A stretch of DNA of 64,000 nt from Bacillus pumilus (GTDB lineage: Bacteria > Bacillota > Bacilli > Bacillales > Bacillaceae), in the NCBI GenBank assembly GCA_001938995.1, contig MKZN01000005.1:62001-126000 (forward strand). The letters are read 5' to 3'. The position numbers and the translations under genes were made by a program. Each line of letters begins with the position of its first letter. Position 1 is the stretch's first letter. A model generated the notes under the pieces. The model searched no databases, was not told the origin of the DNA, and saw only the letters and a program-made list of their open reading frames with translations. This document shows positions 38,717 to 47,584 of the stretch, one piece after another.

Positions 38717-39821
38717 AATCTTAGCAATTGTGTCTCTAAAGTTAAAAGAAACGTTCAAGTCTCCTACAACTCTTCTCTTTTTATTTGCTATGCCGCTCTT
38801 AATCAGTTTTATTTTTGGTAGTACGGCATCAGACACAAAGAAGCCAACAGTAGCTTTTATCTATCAGTCAAATCAAGGTGAAGTGAATCAAGAAATTTTT
38901 CGGATGCTTAAAGAGAACACAAGATTCCAGTGGATAAAGACGACTGAGCAAGAAGCAAAAGAATTAGTGGCGAATGAAAAGGCAGTTGTGTCTATTAAAG
39001 TTACAAATGATTTAAAGGCACACTTGAAGGAAAGAAAGGCTATTTTTGATGTGATGGTTTATAAGAAAACAGAGGAATATGCCGCATTATCTTCTTATTT
39101 AGTAGAGACAGCAGCCATTATTTATGAAATGAATCGGGGGGTGAATCAACAGAAAAATGTCTATCTTTCAAATGTACTGAAAGAATTCAATGCATCTAAT
39201 CCCATTTCAATGACTGAAGGTAGTCTAGTTAGCCATTCGCCAAACTTGATACCAATCGGTTTCACCATTATGTTTATGATGTTTGCCATTTCAAGCTCTG
39301 CATCGTCTATTCATTTGGAGTATAAAACATATACATGGCAAAGGTTGCTTTCTAGTCCTGTTCATAAAATACAAGTATTATCAGGATACTTGCTCGCCTA
39401 CTTCCTTCTTGGATGGATCCAATTAGGCGTTTTATTGGCAGTCTTATTTGTGTTTTTCAATATGTACTTAGGCAATCTGATTCAGATTTTACTGTTCGGT
39501 TCCGTTGTTGTTGGACTTGTGGTGAGTTTAGGTTTTATGATGGCGACTTTATCTAAAACAAAAAAACAAGCTGAGATCTCTAGTACGATTCTCATTGTGA
39601 GTACATGTATGTTAGGCGGTATTTATTGGCCGCTCGATATCGTTCCAGACATCATGAATTCCATTTCAAAGGCTGTTCCGCAAACTTGGATGATGGAAGG
39701 TTTTGGTGAAATCATGAGCGGTACTGCAAATGAATCAGTCTTATTCCTAGATAGCATGATTTTAATCGTTTTTACGATCATCTTTATGATTGTTGGATGG
39801 AAAAGCATTAGATCGTATTGA
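38706..39821 (+). CDS. ABC-2-type permease 2 (LnrN-like)
   Basis: 371 residues with the same layout as the preceding permease: helix 1 (TLLFLFAMPLLISFIFG), a large outer domain, then five helices including GGIYWPLDIVPDIM. The ATG at 38706 overlaps the previous gene by 11 bases; a second ATG directly follows and fits the AAAGGA spacing slightly better. The overlap indicates translational coupling and equal subunit amounts. No obvious terminator follows. Confidence 0.85.
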   Translation: MMHKILAIVSLKLKETFKSPTTLLFLFAMPLLISFIFGSTASDTKKPTVAFIYQSNQGEVNQEIFRMLKENTRFQWIKTTEQEAKELVANEKAVVSIKVTNDLKAHLKERKAIFDVMVYKKTEEYAALSSYLVETAAIIYEMNRGVNQQKNVYLSNVLKEFNASNPISMTEGSLVSHSPNLIPIGFTIMFMMFAISSSASSIHLEYKTYTWQRLLSSPVHKIQVLSGYLLAYFLLGWIQLGVLLAVLFVFFNMYLGNLIQILLFGSVVVGLVVSLGFMMATLSKTKKQAEISSTILIVSTCMLGGIYWPLDIVPDIMNSISKAVPQTWMMEGFGEIMSGTANESVLFLDSMILIVFTIIFMIVGWKSIRSY

Positions 39822-39906
39822 AGCCTAAATAGCCTATTTGCTATACAGCTGATTCCATCAAAGTGGTATGATAAACGACAACATCTCATGTAGAAAGGGT
39901 TGGTCA

Positions 39907-40659
39907 GTGGTGAAGTTTCAGCATAAAACCGTCATTATCACAGGCTCAGCAAACGGAATTGGTCAATCAATAGCATATGGATACGCACAAGAAGGGGCAC
40001 GTGTGGTGCTTGCAGATATAGATGAGGAAAAAGGAAATCGCTTGGAAGAACAGTTAAGAGAAGAGTCCTTCGAAGTCCATTTTAAAAAAACGGATGTCAA
40101 ACAAGAAAAGGATATTCAACGGTTAATGTTGTTTGCCATTGAGCGTTACCAAACCATTGATATTCTAATCAATAATGCTGGCGTGATGTGTACCACATCC
40201 CCTTATGATCTGACGTTGGATGAGTGGGATCATGTGTTACATACGAACCTAAGAGGGGCCTTTTTATGTGCAAGAGAAGCGGCACGTTATATAAAAGAAA
40301 ATCAAAAAGGCGGTTCCATTGTGAACATTTCATCCACTCGTGCCATCATGTCAGAACCTCATACAGAAGCGTATGCTGCAGCAAAGGGCGGGATATCAGC
40401 ATTGACTCATGCCTTGGCGACTTCCTTTAGTCAGGATCACATTACAGTTAATAGCATTTCACCTGGTTGGATTGAAACGAAGAATGATCGTCAACTACGT
40501 AAGATCGACCATCAGCAGCATCTATCAAATCGTGTGGGTACACCAAAGGATATCGTTAAAGCGTGCTTTTATGTAACAGATGAGGACAATCAATTTGTGA
40601 CAGGTACAGACCTAGTCGTTGATGGTGGCATGACAAGAAAAATGATATATGCCGATTGA
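39907..40659 (+). CDS. Short-chain dehydrogenase/reductase
   Basis: 250-residue classical SDR. The nucleotide motif is TGSANGIGQ, with ADIDEEKG after strand 2 favouring NAD(H). NNAGVM, the catalytic serine in VNISSTRA and the tyrosine-lysine pair in YAAAKGG are all present, and the tail is the usual FVTGTDLVVDGGM. The substrate is unknown. I place the start at GTG 39907 with AAAGGGTTGG upstream; ATG 39868 lacks a binding site. A T-box leader begins right after its stop. Confidence 0.85.
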   Translation: MVKFQHKTVIITGSANGIGQSIAYGYAQEGARVVLADIDEEKGNRLEEQLREESFEVHFKKTDVKQEKDIQRLMLFAIERYQTIDILINNAGVMCTTSPYDLTLDEWDHVLHTNLRGAFLCAREAARYIKENQKGGSIVNISSTRAIMSEPHTEAYAAAKGGISALTHALATSFSQDHITVNSISPGWIETKNDRQLRKIDHQQHLSNRVGTPKDIVKACFYVTDEDNQFVTGTDLVVDGGMTRKMIYAD

Positions 40660-40674
40660 AGATGAAAATAATCA

Positions 40675-40703
40675 TTGACGCCTAGATTCAATCGCAGTAC
40701 AAT
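40675..40703 (+). promoter_or_regulatory. Sigma-A promoter of the MFS T-box leader
   Basis: TTGACG (40675-40680), 17 bases, TACAAT (40698-40703). Confidence 0.82.
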
Positions 40704-40739
40704 ATGTAACAATTCAGCTGAAGATCGTGTGATAAGAAA

Positions 40740-41008
40740 ATAAAGCGCAAATAGAGAAGAGTAAATAATCGCTGTTCCACACAGAGAACTCCGTGAGCTG
40801 AGAAGGAGCTGGGAAGCGTTATTGAACCAAGCCTCTTAGCTCTGCACTGGATTCCATGTGATGGTGGTGCAGCGGTGTTCTCCCGTTACAGAGAAAGGTT
40901 AATGATAACCTGCTAAGGTTTATCTGGTAACAGGTGAATGAACTGAGGTGGCACCGCGGAGTAAATCCCGTCCTCAAGACTGAAATGTCTTGGGGGCGGG
41001 ATTTTTTT
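40740..41008 (+). promoter_or_regulatory. T-box riboswitch before an MFS transporter
   Basis: The conserved T-box GAGGTGGCACCGCGG is at 40945-40959. Stem I runs from about 40752, with AGTA after GAGAAG and a TTATTGAACCAAG segment on the 3' side (40820-40831). The terminator AAATCCCG...CAAGAC / GTCTTG...CGGGATTTTTTT is at 40963-41008. Read like the alaS leader of this window (GAA-specifier-A), the specifier would be CCA (Pro, 40827-40829). The tRNA-end pairing bases are TGGC, which call for a tRNA with G73, and then AAC (Asn, 40825-40827) fits better. Gene control by an uncharged tRNA is certain; the amino acid is not. Confidence 0.9.
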
Positions 41009-41034
41009 GATGACATTTAGAGGGGAGAGCATTT

Positions 41035-42267
41035 ATGAACAAACAGTGGCGGGATATGGGCGTGTTACTCGGAGCCATCGGCATTGCGAACATCGGGGAA
41101 TGGATTTATATGATTGCCCTCCATTTACTCATTCTTCAAGAAACCGGCTCTGTTCTAGCAGTCACAGCTGTTTATATGTTAAGGCCGGCAGCTACACTTT
41201 TGACGAATGGTTGGTCGGGGAGTTTAATAGACCGTGTGGATCAGCGGAATGTGATGATAGGACTTGATCTATGCCGTGCGCTCCTGATCCCGGGTTTGCC
41301 CCTTGCCTTATTTTCAGGACATATGTTCATCGTATATGTGATGGTGTTTCTCATTCAGATGGCACAAGCGATATTTCACCCCGCCTCGATGGTCTATATT
41401 ACCGGGCTGATCCCGGTTAGGAAGCGGAAAAGGTTCAATGCCATTCGGGCTTTGCTACAATCAGGTGGATTTTTACTCGGACCCGCGGTAGCGGGGTTAC
41501 TATTTCTCGTCGGGACGCCTTTGTTTTCAATTTATGTGAATGCCCTTTGCCTGCTTCTATCCGCTCTGCTAACTATGTGTTTGCCGAGGTTACCAAAAAA
41601 AGAAGAAGGGAAGGGCAATTCTCAAAAGCCGTTTTCTATCTCTTTACTAAAAGAGGACGCTCGACTTGTGATCCGATATAGCCTGGCATCCCGTCAGGTT
41701 ATGGCTGTATATTTATTATTTGGTGTGGCCATGACGGTTATCCCAACGGCCATCGATTCGCTTGAAACCGCTTTTGCTAAAGAAGTGCTCATGCTGACTG
41801 ATACAGAATATGGTGTGCTTGTTAGTATCGCAGGGGCTGGGATTATTACAGGGGCTTGTGTTAATTCAGTTATCGTCGAGAAGCTTCCTGTTTCGATCAT
41901 GATTGGTATGGGTAGCTTGTTCGTGGCATTTGGCTATCTCATCTATGCTTTTTCTAGCACCTTTCTTGTGGCGGCTGTTGGTTTTTTTGCTTTAGCATTC
42001 TTTTTAGCATTTGCTAACACAGGTTTCATGACTTTCTATCAAACGAATATCCCAGTAGAAGTCATGGGGAGAGTGATCAGCTTTTATGCTTTATGTGAAG
42101 CTGTTTTGACGATTGGTATGACAGGACTTGTTGGCGGAATGGCTCACGTGCTATCGGTACAAATGTCCGTCATGATGGGCTGTATCTGTATGGTCCTCAC
42201 CTGTATGTTGTTATGTTTTGTCATTTTTCGTTCATTGACTGTCAGAAAAATCGTGCATCATACTTAG
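41035..42267 (+). CDS. MFS transporter under T-box control
   Basis: 410-residue major facilitator with about 12 membrane helices, of the MFS_3-like (macrolide-efflux-like) kind: the motif-A region is NGWSGSLIDRVDQRNVMIGLDLCRA. Nothing in the protein tells the substrate. T-box control makes an amino acid or peptide link likely, either uptake of the sensed amino acid or export of something made when it is short. AGGGGAG lies 9 bases before the ATG. It has no co-transcribed partner. Confidence 0.85.
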   Translation: MNKQWRDMGVLLGAIGIANIGEWIYMIALHLLILQETGSVLAVTAVYMLRPAATLLTNGWSGSLIDRVDQRNVMIGLDLCRALLIPGLPLALFSGHMFIVYVMVFLIQMAQAIFHPASMVYITGLIPVRKRKRFNAIRALLQSGGFLLGPAVAGLLFLVGTPLFSIYVNALCLLLSALLTMCLPRLPKKEEGKGNSQKPFSISLLKEDARLVIRYSLASRQVMAVYLLFGVAMTVIPTAIDSLETAFAKEVLMLTDTEYGVLVSIAGAGIITGACVNSVIVEKLPVSIMIGMGSLFVAFGYLIYAFSSTFLVAAVGFFALAFFLAFANTGFMTFYQTNIPVEVMGRVISFYALCEAVLTIGMTGLVGGMAHVLSVQMSVMMGCICMVLTCMLLCFVIFRSLTVRKIVHHT

Positions 42268-42338
42268 AAAATTCAAAAAATGATGATATACTTATTTAAG
42301 TAAGTTAATTAAATTGATAAGAAAAGGGAGTCTTACAA

Positions 42339-43379
42339 ATGAAAGCACTACGCTGGCACAATCAAAAGGACATTCGATTAGAAGACATTGACGAACCGAC
42401 AGTTGCTCCAGGTAAAGTGAAACTAAAAGTAAAATGGTGCGGCATTTGTGGTAGTGATTTACATGAATATCTAGGAGGACCTATCTTCATTCCAGTGAAT
42501 GAACCTCACCCGCTGACAAAAGAAAAAGCACCAGTGACACTAGGGCATGAATTTTCTGGTGAGGTCGTTGAGGTTGGAGAAGGCGTGAGCCAATACAAAA
42601 TAGGCGATCGAGTTGTTGTTGAGCCTATATTTGCTACTCACGGGCACCAGGGTGCTTATAACTTAGATGAGAACATGGGCTTTTTAGGACTTGCCGGTGG
42701 CGGCGGTGGATTCTCTGAATATGTATCGGTAGATGAGGAACTACTTCATCTATTACCAGACGAATTGTCATATGAGCAAGGGGCACTTGTGGAGCCATCT
42801 GCTGTTGCATTATATGCTGTTCGTTCGAGCAAAGTACAGGCTGGGGATACAGCGGCTGTGTTTGGCTGTGGACCGATTGGTTTACTTGTCATTGAAGCTC
42901 TAAAAGCAGCTGGTGCTACAGATATTTATGCAATTGAATTATCAAAAGAACGCCAAGAAAAAGCCAAAGAGCTTGGAGCCATCATCGTCGATCCTTCTCA
43001 GTATGAAGATGTGGTTCAAGAAATTGCTCGCCGCACGAACGGTGGGGTCGATGTTTCTTTTGAAGTGACAGGTGTACCTGTTGTGTTAAAGCAAGCGATT
43101 CAATCCACTAGAATTTCAGGTGAAACAGTCATTGTGAGCATATGGGAAAAAGGGGCAGAAATCCTACCGAATGACATTGTCATTAAAGAACGTACAGTGA
43201 AAGGAATTATTGGCTATAGAGATGTATTCCCGGCTGTATTAAACTTAATGAGAAAAGGCTATTTTTCCGCAGACACTCTCGTCACGAAAAAAATCAAACT
43301 GGACGATGTCATTGAAGATGGTTTCCATGCTTTAATCCATGAAAAAGATCAAGTGAAAATTTTAGTCAGTGCTGAATAG
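42339..43379 (+). CDS. bdhA: (R,R)-2,3-butanediol dehydrogenase / acetoin reductase
   Basis: 346-residue zinc-dependent medium-chain dehydrogenase that interconverts acetoin and butanediol with NAD(H) in late growth. The catalytic zinc ligands are in KWCGICGSDLHEY and LGHEFSGEV, followed by the distinctive EPIFATHGHQGAYNLDENMGF and the Rossmann loop FGCGPIGLLV. It matches B. subtilis BdhA almost residue for residue. AAAAGGGAG lies 9 bases before the ATG. It is monocistronic with its own terminator. Confidence 0.95.
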   Translation: MKALRWHNQKDIRLEDIDEPTVAPGKVKLKVKWCGICGSDLHEYLGGPIFIPVNEPHPLTKEKAPVTLGHEFSGEVVEVGEGVSQYKIGDRVVVEPIFATHGHQGAYNLDENMGFLGLAGGGGGFSEYVSVDEELLHLLPDELSYEQGALVEPSAVALYAVRSSKVQAGDTAAVFGCGPIGLLVIEALKAAGATDIYAIELSKERQEKAKELGAIIVDPSQYEDVVQEIARRTNGGVDVSFEVTGVPVVLKQAIQSTRISGETVIVSIWEKGAEILPNDIVIKERTVKGIIGYRDVFPAVLNLMRKGYFSADTLVTKKIKLDDVIEDGFHALIHEKDQVKILVSAE

Positions 43380-43388
43380 TAAGACAAC

Positions 43389-43418
43389 GAGAGGATGGCA
43401 AATGCCATTCTCTTTTTT
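43389..43418 (+). terminator. Terminator after bdhA
   Basis: GAGAGGATGGCA / TGCCATTCTC with a 2-3 base loop and T6. Confidence 0.85.
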
Positions 43419-43518
43419 GATGGAAAATTTATTTTCACCTCTAGCGGTTTCTCATAAAAAGGGCTTGATTTGAATAGTGATAAGTGAAGAGGTCTTTACG
43501 AACGAAGGAGATGACATC

Positions 43519-44349
43519 ATGTTTTATCACATCAAAGAACTACAATATGAAGCCAAGCCTTCTAAGCCTGATCCACTATATGCGAAAAAATTACAGGAAG
43601 TATTAGGTGGTCAATATGGTGAAATCAGTGTGATGATGCAATATTTATTTCAAGGCTTTAACTGCCAAGCGGATCAAAAATATAGGGATTTATTATTTGA
43701 TGTTGGAACAGAGGAAATTGGCCATGTCGAGATGCTAGCTACGATGATCGCGCGTCTACTTGATAAGGCACCAGTAAAAGAACAAGAACTGGCGTATCAA
43801 AGTGATCCGGCCCTTGCTGCTGTCATGGGCGGAATGAATCCTCAACATGCCATCGTTGCAGGTTTAGGCGCGATGGCAGCAGATAGCGAAGGATATCCAT
43901 GGAATGCCAAGTATATCATTGCAAGCGGAAATTTAATGGCCGATTTCCGGGCAAATTTGAACGCAGAGTCGCAAGGAAGGCTACAAGTCACTAGACTTTA
44001 TGAAATGACCGATGATCGTGGCGTCAAAGATATGCTCTCCTTTCTTATTGCACGTGATACATATCACCAAAATATGTGGATAGCAGCCATTAAGGAATTA
44101 GAGGAAAGAGAAGGGGATGTAGTCGTGCCAACGACATTCCCTCGTTCACTCGAAAAGCAGCAAGTGTCATACGATTTGTTTAACTTCTCAAGAGGGGAAG
44201 CCAGTAAAGAAGGCAGATGGGCACATGGCAGAAGTATGGATGGAAAGGGAGAGTTCAGGTATATTTCTGCACCTGTCGTTTTCGGCTCTGCACCTAAGCT
44301 CAAACCGGCGCCAAAGGAGCTATATAACACACCTAAAAAAGGTGAATAA
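43519..44349 (+). CDS. Manganese catalase (YdbD-like)
   Basis: 276-residue non-heme dimanganese catalase. The first four-helix-bundle ligand is in GGQYGEISVMMQYL, the second set in GTEEIGHVEMLATM, and the later glutamate/histidine in LNAESQGRLQVTRLYE and DTYHQNMW. Heme is not used. The C-terminal tail (FGSAPKLKPAPKELYN) is typical of Bacillus YdbD/CotJC relatives. The ATG at 43519 follows GAAGGAG; longer in-frame starts lack one. I found no convincing sigma-B promoter in the short upstream gap. Confidence 0.92.
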   Translation: MFYHIKELQYEAKPSKPDPLYAKKLQEVLGGQYGEISVMMQYLFQGFNCQADQKYRDLLFDVGTEEIGHVEMLATMIARLLDKAPVKEQELAYQSDPALAAVMGGMNPQHAIVAGLGAMAADSEGYPWNAKYIIASGNLMADFRANLNAESQGRLQVTRLYEMTDDRGVKDMLSFLIARDTYHQNMWIAAIKELEEREGDVVVPTTFPRSLEKQQVSYDLFNFSRGEASKEGRWAHGRSMDGKGEFRYISAPVVFGSAPKLKPAPKELYNTPKKGE

Positions 44350-44356
44350 ATGGAAT

Positions 44357-44391
44357 AAAGTCGATCAGGTGCTCATACCTGATCGACTTTT
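44357..44391. terminator. Bidirectional terminator between Mn catalase and the ABC operon
   Basis: AAAGTCGATCAGGT / ACCTGATCGACTTT with a 6-base loop between convergent genes. Confidence 0.88.
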
Positions 44392-45106
44392 ATCGTCCAA
44401 GAGATCGTCTGTACACCCTGGCTCGCTTTTCTAACATGGCAAAAGCCAATTCGAACAAGATGCTAAGTAACCAATAGATGACAGCAGATACGAGGTATGT
44501 TTCTAAAAACTGATAGCCATCATTCGCAATGATCCGAGAAATGCCCATGATTTCGAGTACACCGATCGTAAACGAAAGAGACGTGGCTTTTAATAGTTGA
44601 ACAAGCTGATTCCCTAGGTTCGGTAAAGCAACCACAAATGCCTGCGGCAAAATAATGCGCACCATTGCCTGTTTTGTCGTCATGCCAACAATTTTTGCGG
44701 CTTCAAGTTGCCCCTTATCGACAGCAAGGAGTGCACTGCGGACCACCTCCGTTAAATGTGCAGCTGAATGCAGGCTAAAGGCAATAAGTGCAACTGCCAG
44801 TGGGGAGACCATATCAGGATGAAACGATAGTCCAAAGCTGTCGCTCATTTTTGAGAGAACATATGGTATGCCATAAAAGAACGCAAATAGTTGAACAATG
44901 AGAGGCGTGCCTCTAAAAAAGGACACATATAGCGTGACAAACTGCCGAAGCACAGGGATTCGAAAGAGTCGAATGAAAGCAAAAACAGATCCAATGAGAA
45001 GACTCACAGCCATAGAAACGAGTGCAATCAATAAAGTGAACGGGACACCTGTGAGAATATGTGGTAATTGGTCGATCGCAAATTGAAAATCAATGGCTTG
45101 CATCAA
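44390..45106 (-). CDS. Amino-acid ABC permease (TcyM-like)
   Basis: 238-residue HisM/GlnP-type permease with about five helices; the EAA loop is EAAKIVGMTTKQAMVRIILPQAFVVALP. It is the fourth gene of an ATPase-binding protein-permease-permease operon. The subunit set, and the divergent YdbM-like gene, point to sulfur amino acid (cystine-like) uptake as by TcyJKLMN, but the substrate is inferred. It is 9 bases from the preceding permease gene. Confidence 0.85.
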   Translation of the reverse strand: MMQAIDFQFAIDQLPHILTGVPFTLLIALVSMAVSLLIGSVFAFIRLFRIPVLRQFVTLYVSFFRGTPLIVQLFAFFYGIPYVLSKMSDSFGLSFHPDMVSPLAVALIAFSLHSAAHLTEVVRSALLAVDKGQLEAAKIVGMTTKQAMVRIILPQAFVVALPNLGNQLVQLLKATSLSFTIGVLEIMGISRIIANDGYQFLETYLVSAVIYWLLSILFELAFAMLEKRARVYRRSLGR

Positions 45107-45115
45107 ATGGCCTCC

Positions 45116-45814
45116 TTAACGTGACAGACTCGTACGGCCTTTCACAAATTTCTTTTCAAGCAGCATGGTCATCAGTTCAATGCTCATGCAGATAAGCCAG
45201 TACACAATGGCAATCATGACATATACTTCAAACATGCCAATGCCGTAATTATTCCCTAAAATGATTTTAACCTGACCCATAATATCAATGAGCCCAATCG
45301 TAAACGCAATGGCCGTGTCCTTCACAAGATCAATCGTATAATTGCCGAGATTCGGCAATGCGATAAGGAAGGCTTGCGGAATAATGATCCTGATCAATGC
45401 TTGCGTATCTGTCATCCCAACAATGTAAGCAGCCTCAAGCTGGTCTTTTCCAACAGAGGAATACGCACTGCGGAATACTTCCGATAAATAAGCGCCCGTA
45501 TGTAAAGAGAACGTGATCATCACAAATAATACACGGTCCCAATGATTCATTTGAATCCCTACCATCCATAAAAGCTGAGGAAGTCCAAAATAAATCAAAA
45601 ATAGCTGAACAATCAAAGGTGTACTCCGTGTAAATGATAAATAAATGACAGCTATTTGCTTCAGCACGGGAATCTGTTTGATCCGTATGCAAGCAATCAG
45701 CATGCCAATGATGATGGCAAACACCAATGACACCACGATAATCATAAGCGTGAGTGGCAAGCGTTCAAGCACCTGTAAAAAGACCCGAAGCCAATCTGCT
45801 GCTGTAAACGTCAT
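45116..45814 (-). CDS. Amino-acid ABC permease (TcyL-like)
   Basis: 232 residues, the partner permease. The EAA loop is EAAYIVGMTDTQALIRIIIPQAFLIALP, and conserved helices start with RVFLQVLERLPLTLMI. Its start overlaps the stop of the binding-protein gene by 4 bases (ATGA on the minus strand), so the two are coupled. Confidence 0.85.
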   Translation of the reverse strand: MTFTAADWLRVFLQVLERLPLTLMIIVVSLVFAIIIGMLIACIRIKQIPVLKQIAVIYLSFTRSTPLIVQLFLIYFGLPQLLWMVGIQMNHWDRVLFVMITFSLHTGAYLSEVFRSAYSSVGKDQLEAAYIVGMTDTQALIRIIIPQAFLIALPNLGNYTIDLVKDTAIAFTIGLIDIMGQVKIILGNNYGIGMFEVYVMIAIVYWLICMSIELMTMLLEKKFVKGRTSLSR

Positions 45815-46671
45815 GATGCATCCTTCCTTTCTTCATATTGATACCCCTGTTCAGAAATGTAGTCAATGTCTTGAAAGAAATCAACACCAAACCACTTTTT
45901 GGAAAGTGTAGGTAAAGTGCCATCATCAATCATCTCTTGTGTGACTCGATCCAAGTCTGCTGGCAGCTGTTTTTGACTTGGTTGTAGAACGAGATAAATC
46001 GGCTCTTTAGAGACAATGCCGCCAACTTTTACGTTTAAATCTAAATGTTTTTGAATGGTATCGAAGGTTGAAATGTTCATAAAAGCCGCATCAGATCTGC
46101 CGCTTTCAACCCGCTTTAAATTGAGTTCATTTGAAGGGCTTTCAATGGTCGTTAGCTGGATAGGCGAATTATTTTCTTCATTATATTGATTTAAAATAGA
46201 ACGAAGTCCACCGCTAGGACTAACAGGTGCGAGCTTCTTTGACGTCATATCGTCAAGTGATTGAATATCTTGATTGGATTCATTGACAATTAAACCAGTC
46301 ATTGAATAACCGTAAGGAACTTTAGGGTAAAGGAAACGCTTTTCGCGCTCGGGATTACTGAAAAACCAATTGGCCGCCATTTCAAATTTCCCTGCGCCTA
46401 CACCTATTAAATTCGATTCTTCCTCACCAAAGATATATTCAAAATGGACGTGTGGCAGTCGCTTTTCTACTTCATTTAAGTAATCGATATTATAGCCAAT
46501 TGGCTCGTTTCGATCATTTGTTGCTAAAAAGGGGGGATTCACCTCTGCGCTCAGTGCGACTTTTACGATCTGTCTCCCATCATCAGTTGCCAGTTTCACA
46601 CTGCTACAGCCCATTAAGGTGAGGAAAGGCAGAAGAATACTAGCTGCAGTAAATGCTACCCTGCGCATCAT
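45811..46671 (-). CDS. Amino-acid-binding lipoprotein (TcyJ/K-like)
   Basis: 286-residue family-3 solute-binding protein. The signal ends in the lipobox LMGC (Cys about 22), then VKVALSAEVNPPFLATNDRNEPIGYNIDYLNEV, EMAANWFFSNPEREKRFLYPKVPYGYS and the second lobe. It is membrane-anchored outside the cell. The residues binding the ligand cannot be assigned by eye. It overlaps the ATPase gene stop by 4 bases. Confidence 0.85.
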   Translation of the reverse strand: MMRRVAFTAASILLPFLTLMGCSSVKLATDDGRQIVKVALSAEVNPPFLATNDRNEPIGYNIDYLNEVEKRLPHVHFEYIFGEEESNLIGVGAGKFEMAANWFFSNPEREKRFLYPKVPYGYSMTGLIVNESNQDIQSLDDMTSKKLAPVSPSGGLRSILNQYNEENNSPIQLTTIESPSNELNLKRVESGRSDAAFMNISTFDTIQKHLDLNVKVGGIVSKEPIYLVLQPSQKQLPADLDRVTQEMIDDGTLPTLSKKWFGVDFFQDIDYISEQGYQYEERKDAS

Positions 46672-47438
46672 ACATCCTCCTCCGATCCCGCGCTATCCCA
46701 CATTCCGCGATGAATTCTTGATAAAAATTGTTTCGTTCGGTCATGTTTTGGTGTCAGCAGGACTTCATGCGGGGAGCCCTTCTCAACAATTTCACCATCC
46801 GCCATAAAAATCACGGTATCCGCCACGTCCTTTGCGAAAGAAATCTCATGCGTCACAATGACCATGGTCATCCCTTGGCTCGCAATAACTTTGATCATTT
46901 CAAGAATGTCTCCGACCATTTCTGGATCAAGTGCTGAGGTCGGTTCATCGAACAGAAGCACCGCAGGATTCATCGCAAGTGCTCGGGCAATTCCGATTCG
47001 CTGCTGCTGACCACCAGATAATTCACTCGGAAATGCATCCTTTCGGTGTAGCAGTCCAATGCGCGCTAAAAACTGCTCTCCAACCTTTTCCGCCTCTTTT
47101 TTAGACATCTTTTGTGACACAATCAGTCCTTCTGTAATATTTTCAAGTGCTCGTTTATTTTGAAACAAGTGATAATGCTGAAATACCATGGAAGATTGCT
47201 GTCTGAGTTTTAAAAGATCTTTTTTATGACATTGCTCAAATTGCACAGTGGCCTCTCCAACTGTCAGTTTCCCTTTGTCTGGTATGTCGAGGCTGTTTAA
47301 ACTACGAAGAAGTGTTGTTTTTCCTGATCCACTCGGTCCAATAATCGCGACCACTTCACCTTCTTGAACGGTGAGATCAATTCCTTTTAATACTTGAGTC
47401 TGCCCATAAGATTTATGAAGATTAGTAGCTGAGATCAT
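46668..47438 (-). CDS. Amino-acid ABC ATPase (TcyN-like)
   Basis: About 256 residues with Walker A GPSGSGKTT, signature LSGGQQQR, Walker B VLLFDEPTS and the switch VVTHEISF. It is the first gene of the four-gene operon. An in-frame ATG at 47462 has no ribosome binding site; AAAGGA stands 12-13 bases before the ATG at 47438, which I prefer. The paralogue at 9.6-10.3 kb (GlnQ) is clearly related but separate. Confidence 0.87.
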   Translation of the reverse strand: MISATNLHKSYGQTQVLKGIDLTVQEGEVVAIIGPSGSGKTTLLRSLNSLDIPDKGKLTVGEATVQFEQCHKKDLLKLRQQSSMVFQHYHLFQNKRALENITEGLIVSQKMSKKEAEKVGEQFLARIGLLHRKDAFPSELSGGQQQRIGIARALAMNPAVLLFDEPTSALDPEMVGDILEMIKVIASQGMTMVIVTHEISFAKDVADTVIFMADGEIVEKGSPHEVLLTPKHDRTKQFLSRIHRGMWDSAGSEEDV

Positions 47439-47462
47439 AAAAGCATCACGTTCCTTTGACAT

Positions 47463-47584
47463 ATGTACTTAATATTGATAAAATTTAACACATTAATTCC
47501 TATAAGTAAAGTATGTTTTATTAAACCCGATCGGATAAATCAGAATGATCATAGATTCAGAGAAACAGAGGAGATGGATACGTT
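47463..47584. promoter_or_regulatory. Divergent control region with CymR-like half-sites
   Basis: The gap between the ABC operon and the YdbM-like gene contains ATTCCTAT (47496-47503) and, 25 bases on, CGATCGGATAAAT (47528-47540). These resemble the left and right halves of the CymR site as I remember it, but their spacing is larger than usual. TTGATA (47475-47480) is a possible -35. Confidence 0.3.

Noticed and set aside
43430..43475. Possible sigma-B promoter before the Mn catalase (GTTT ... GGG)
   Set aside because: The two elements are only about 8-10 bases apart; sigma-B needs 12-14 and GGGTAT-like bases.
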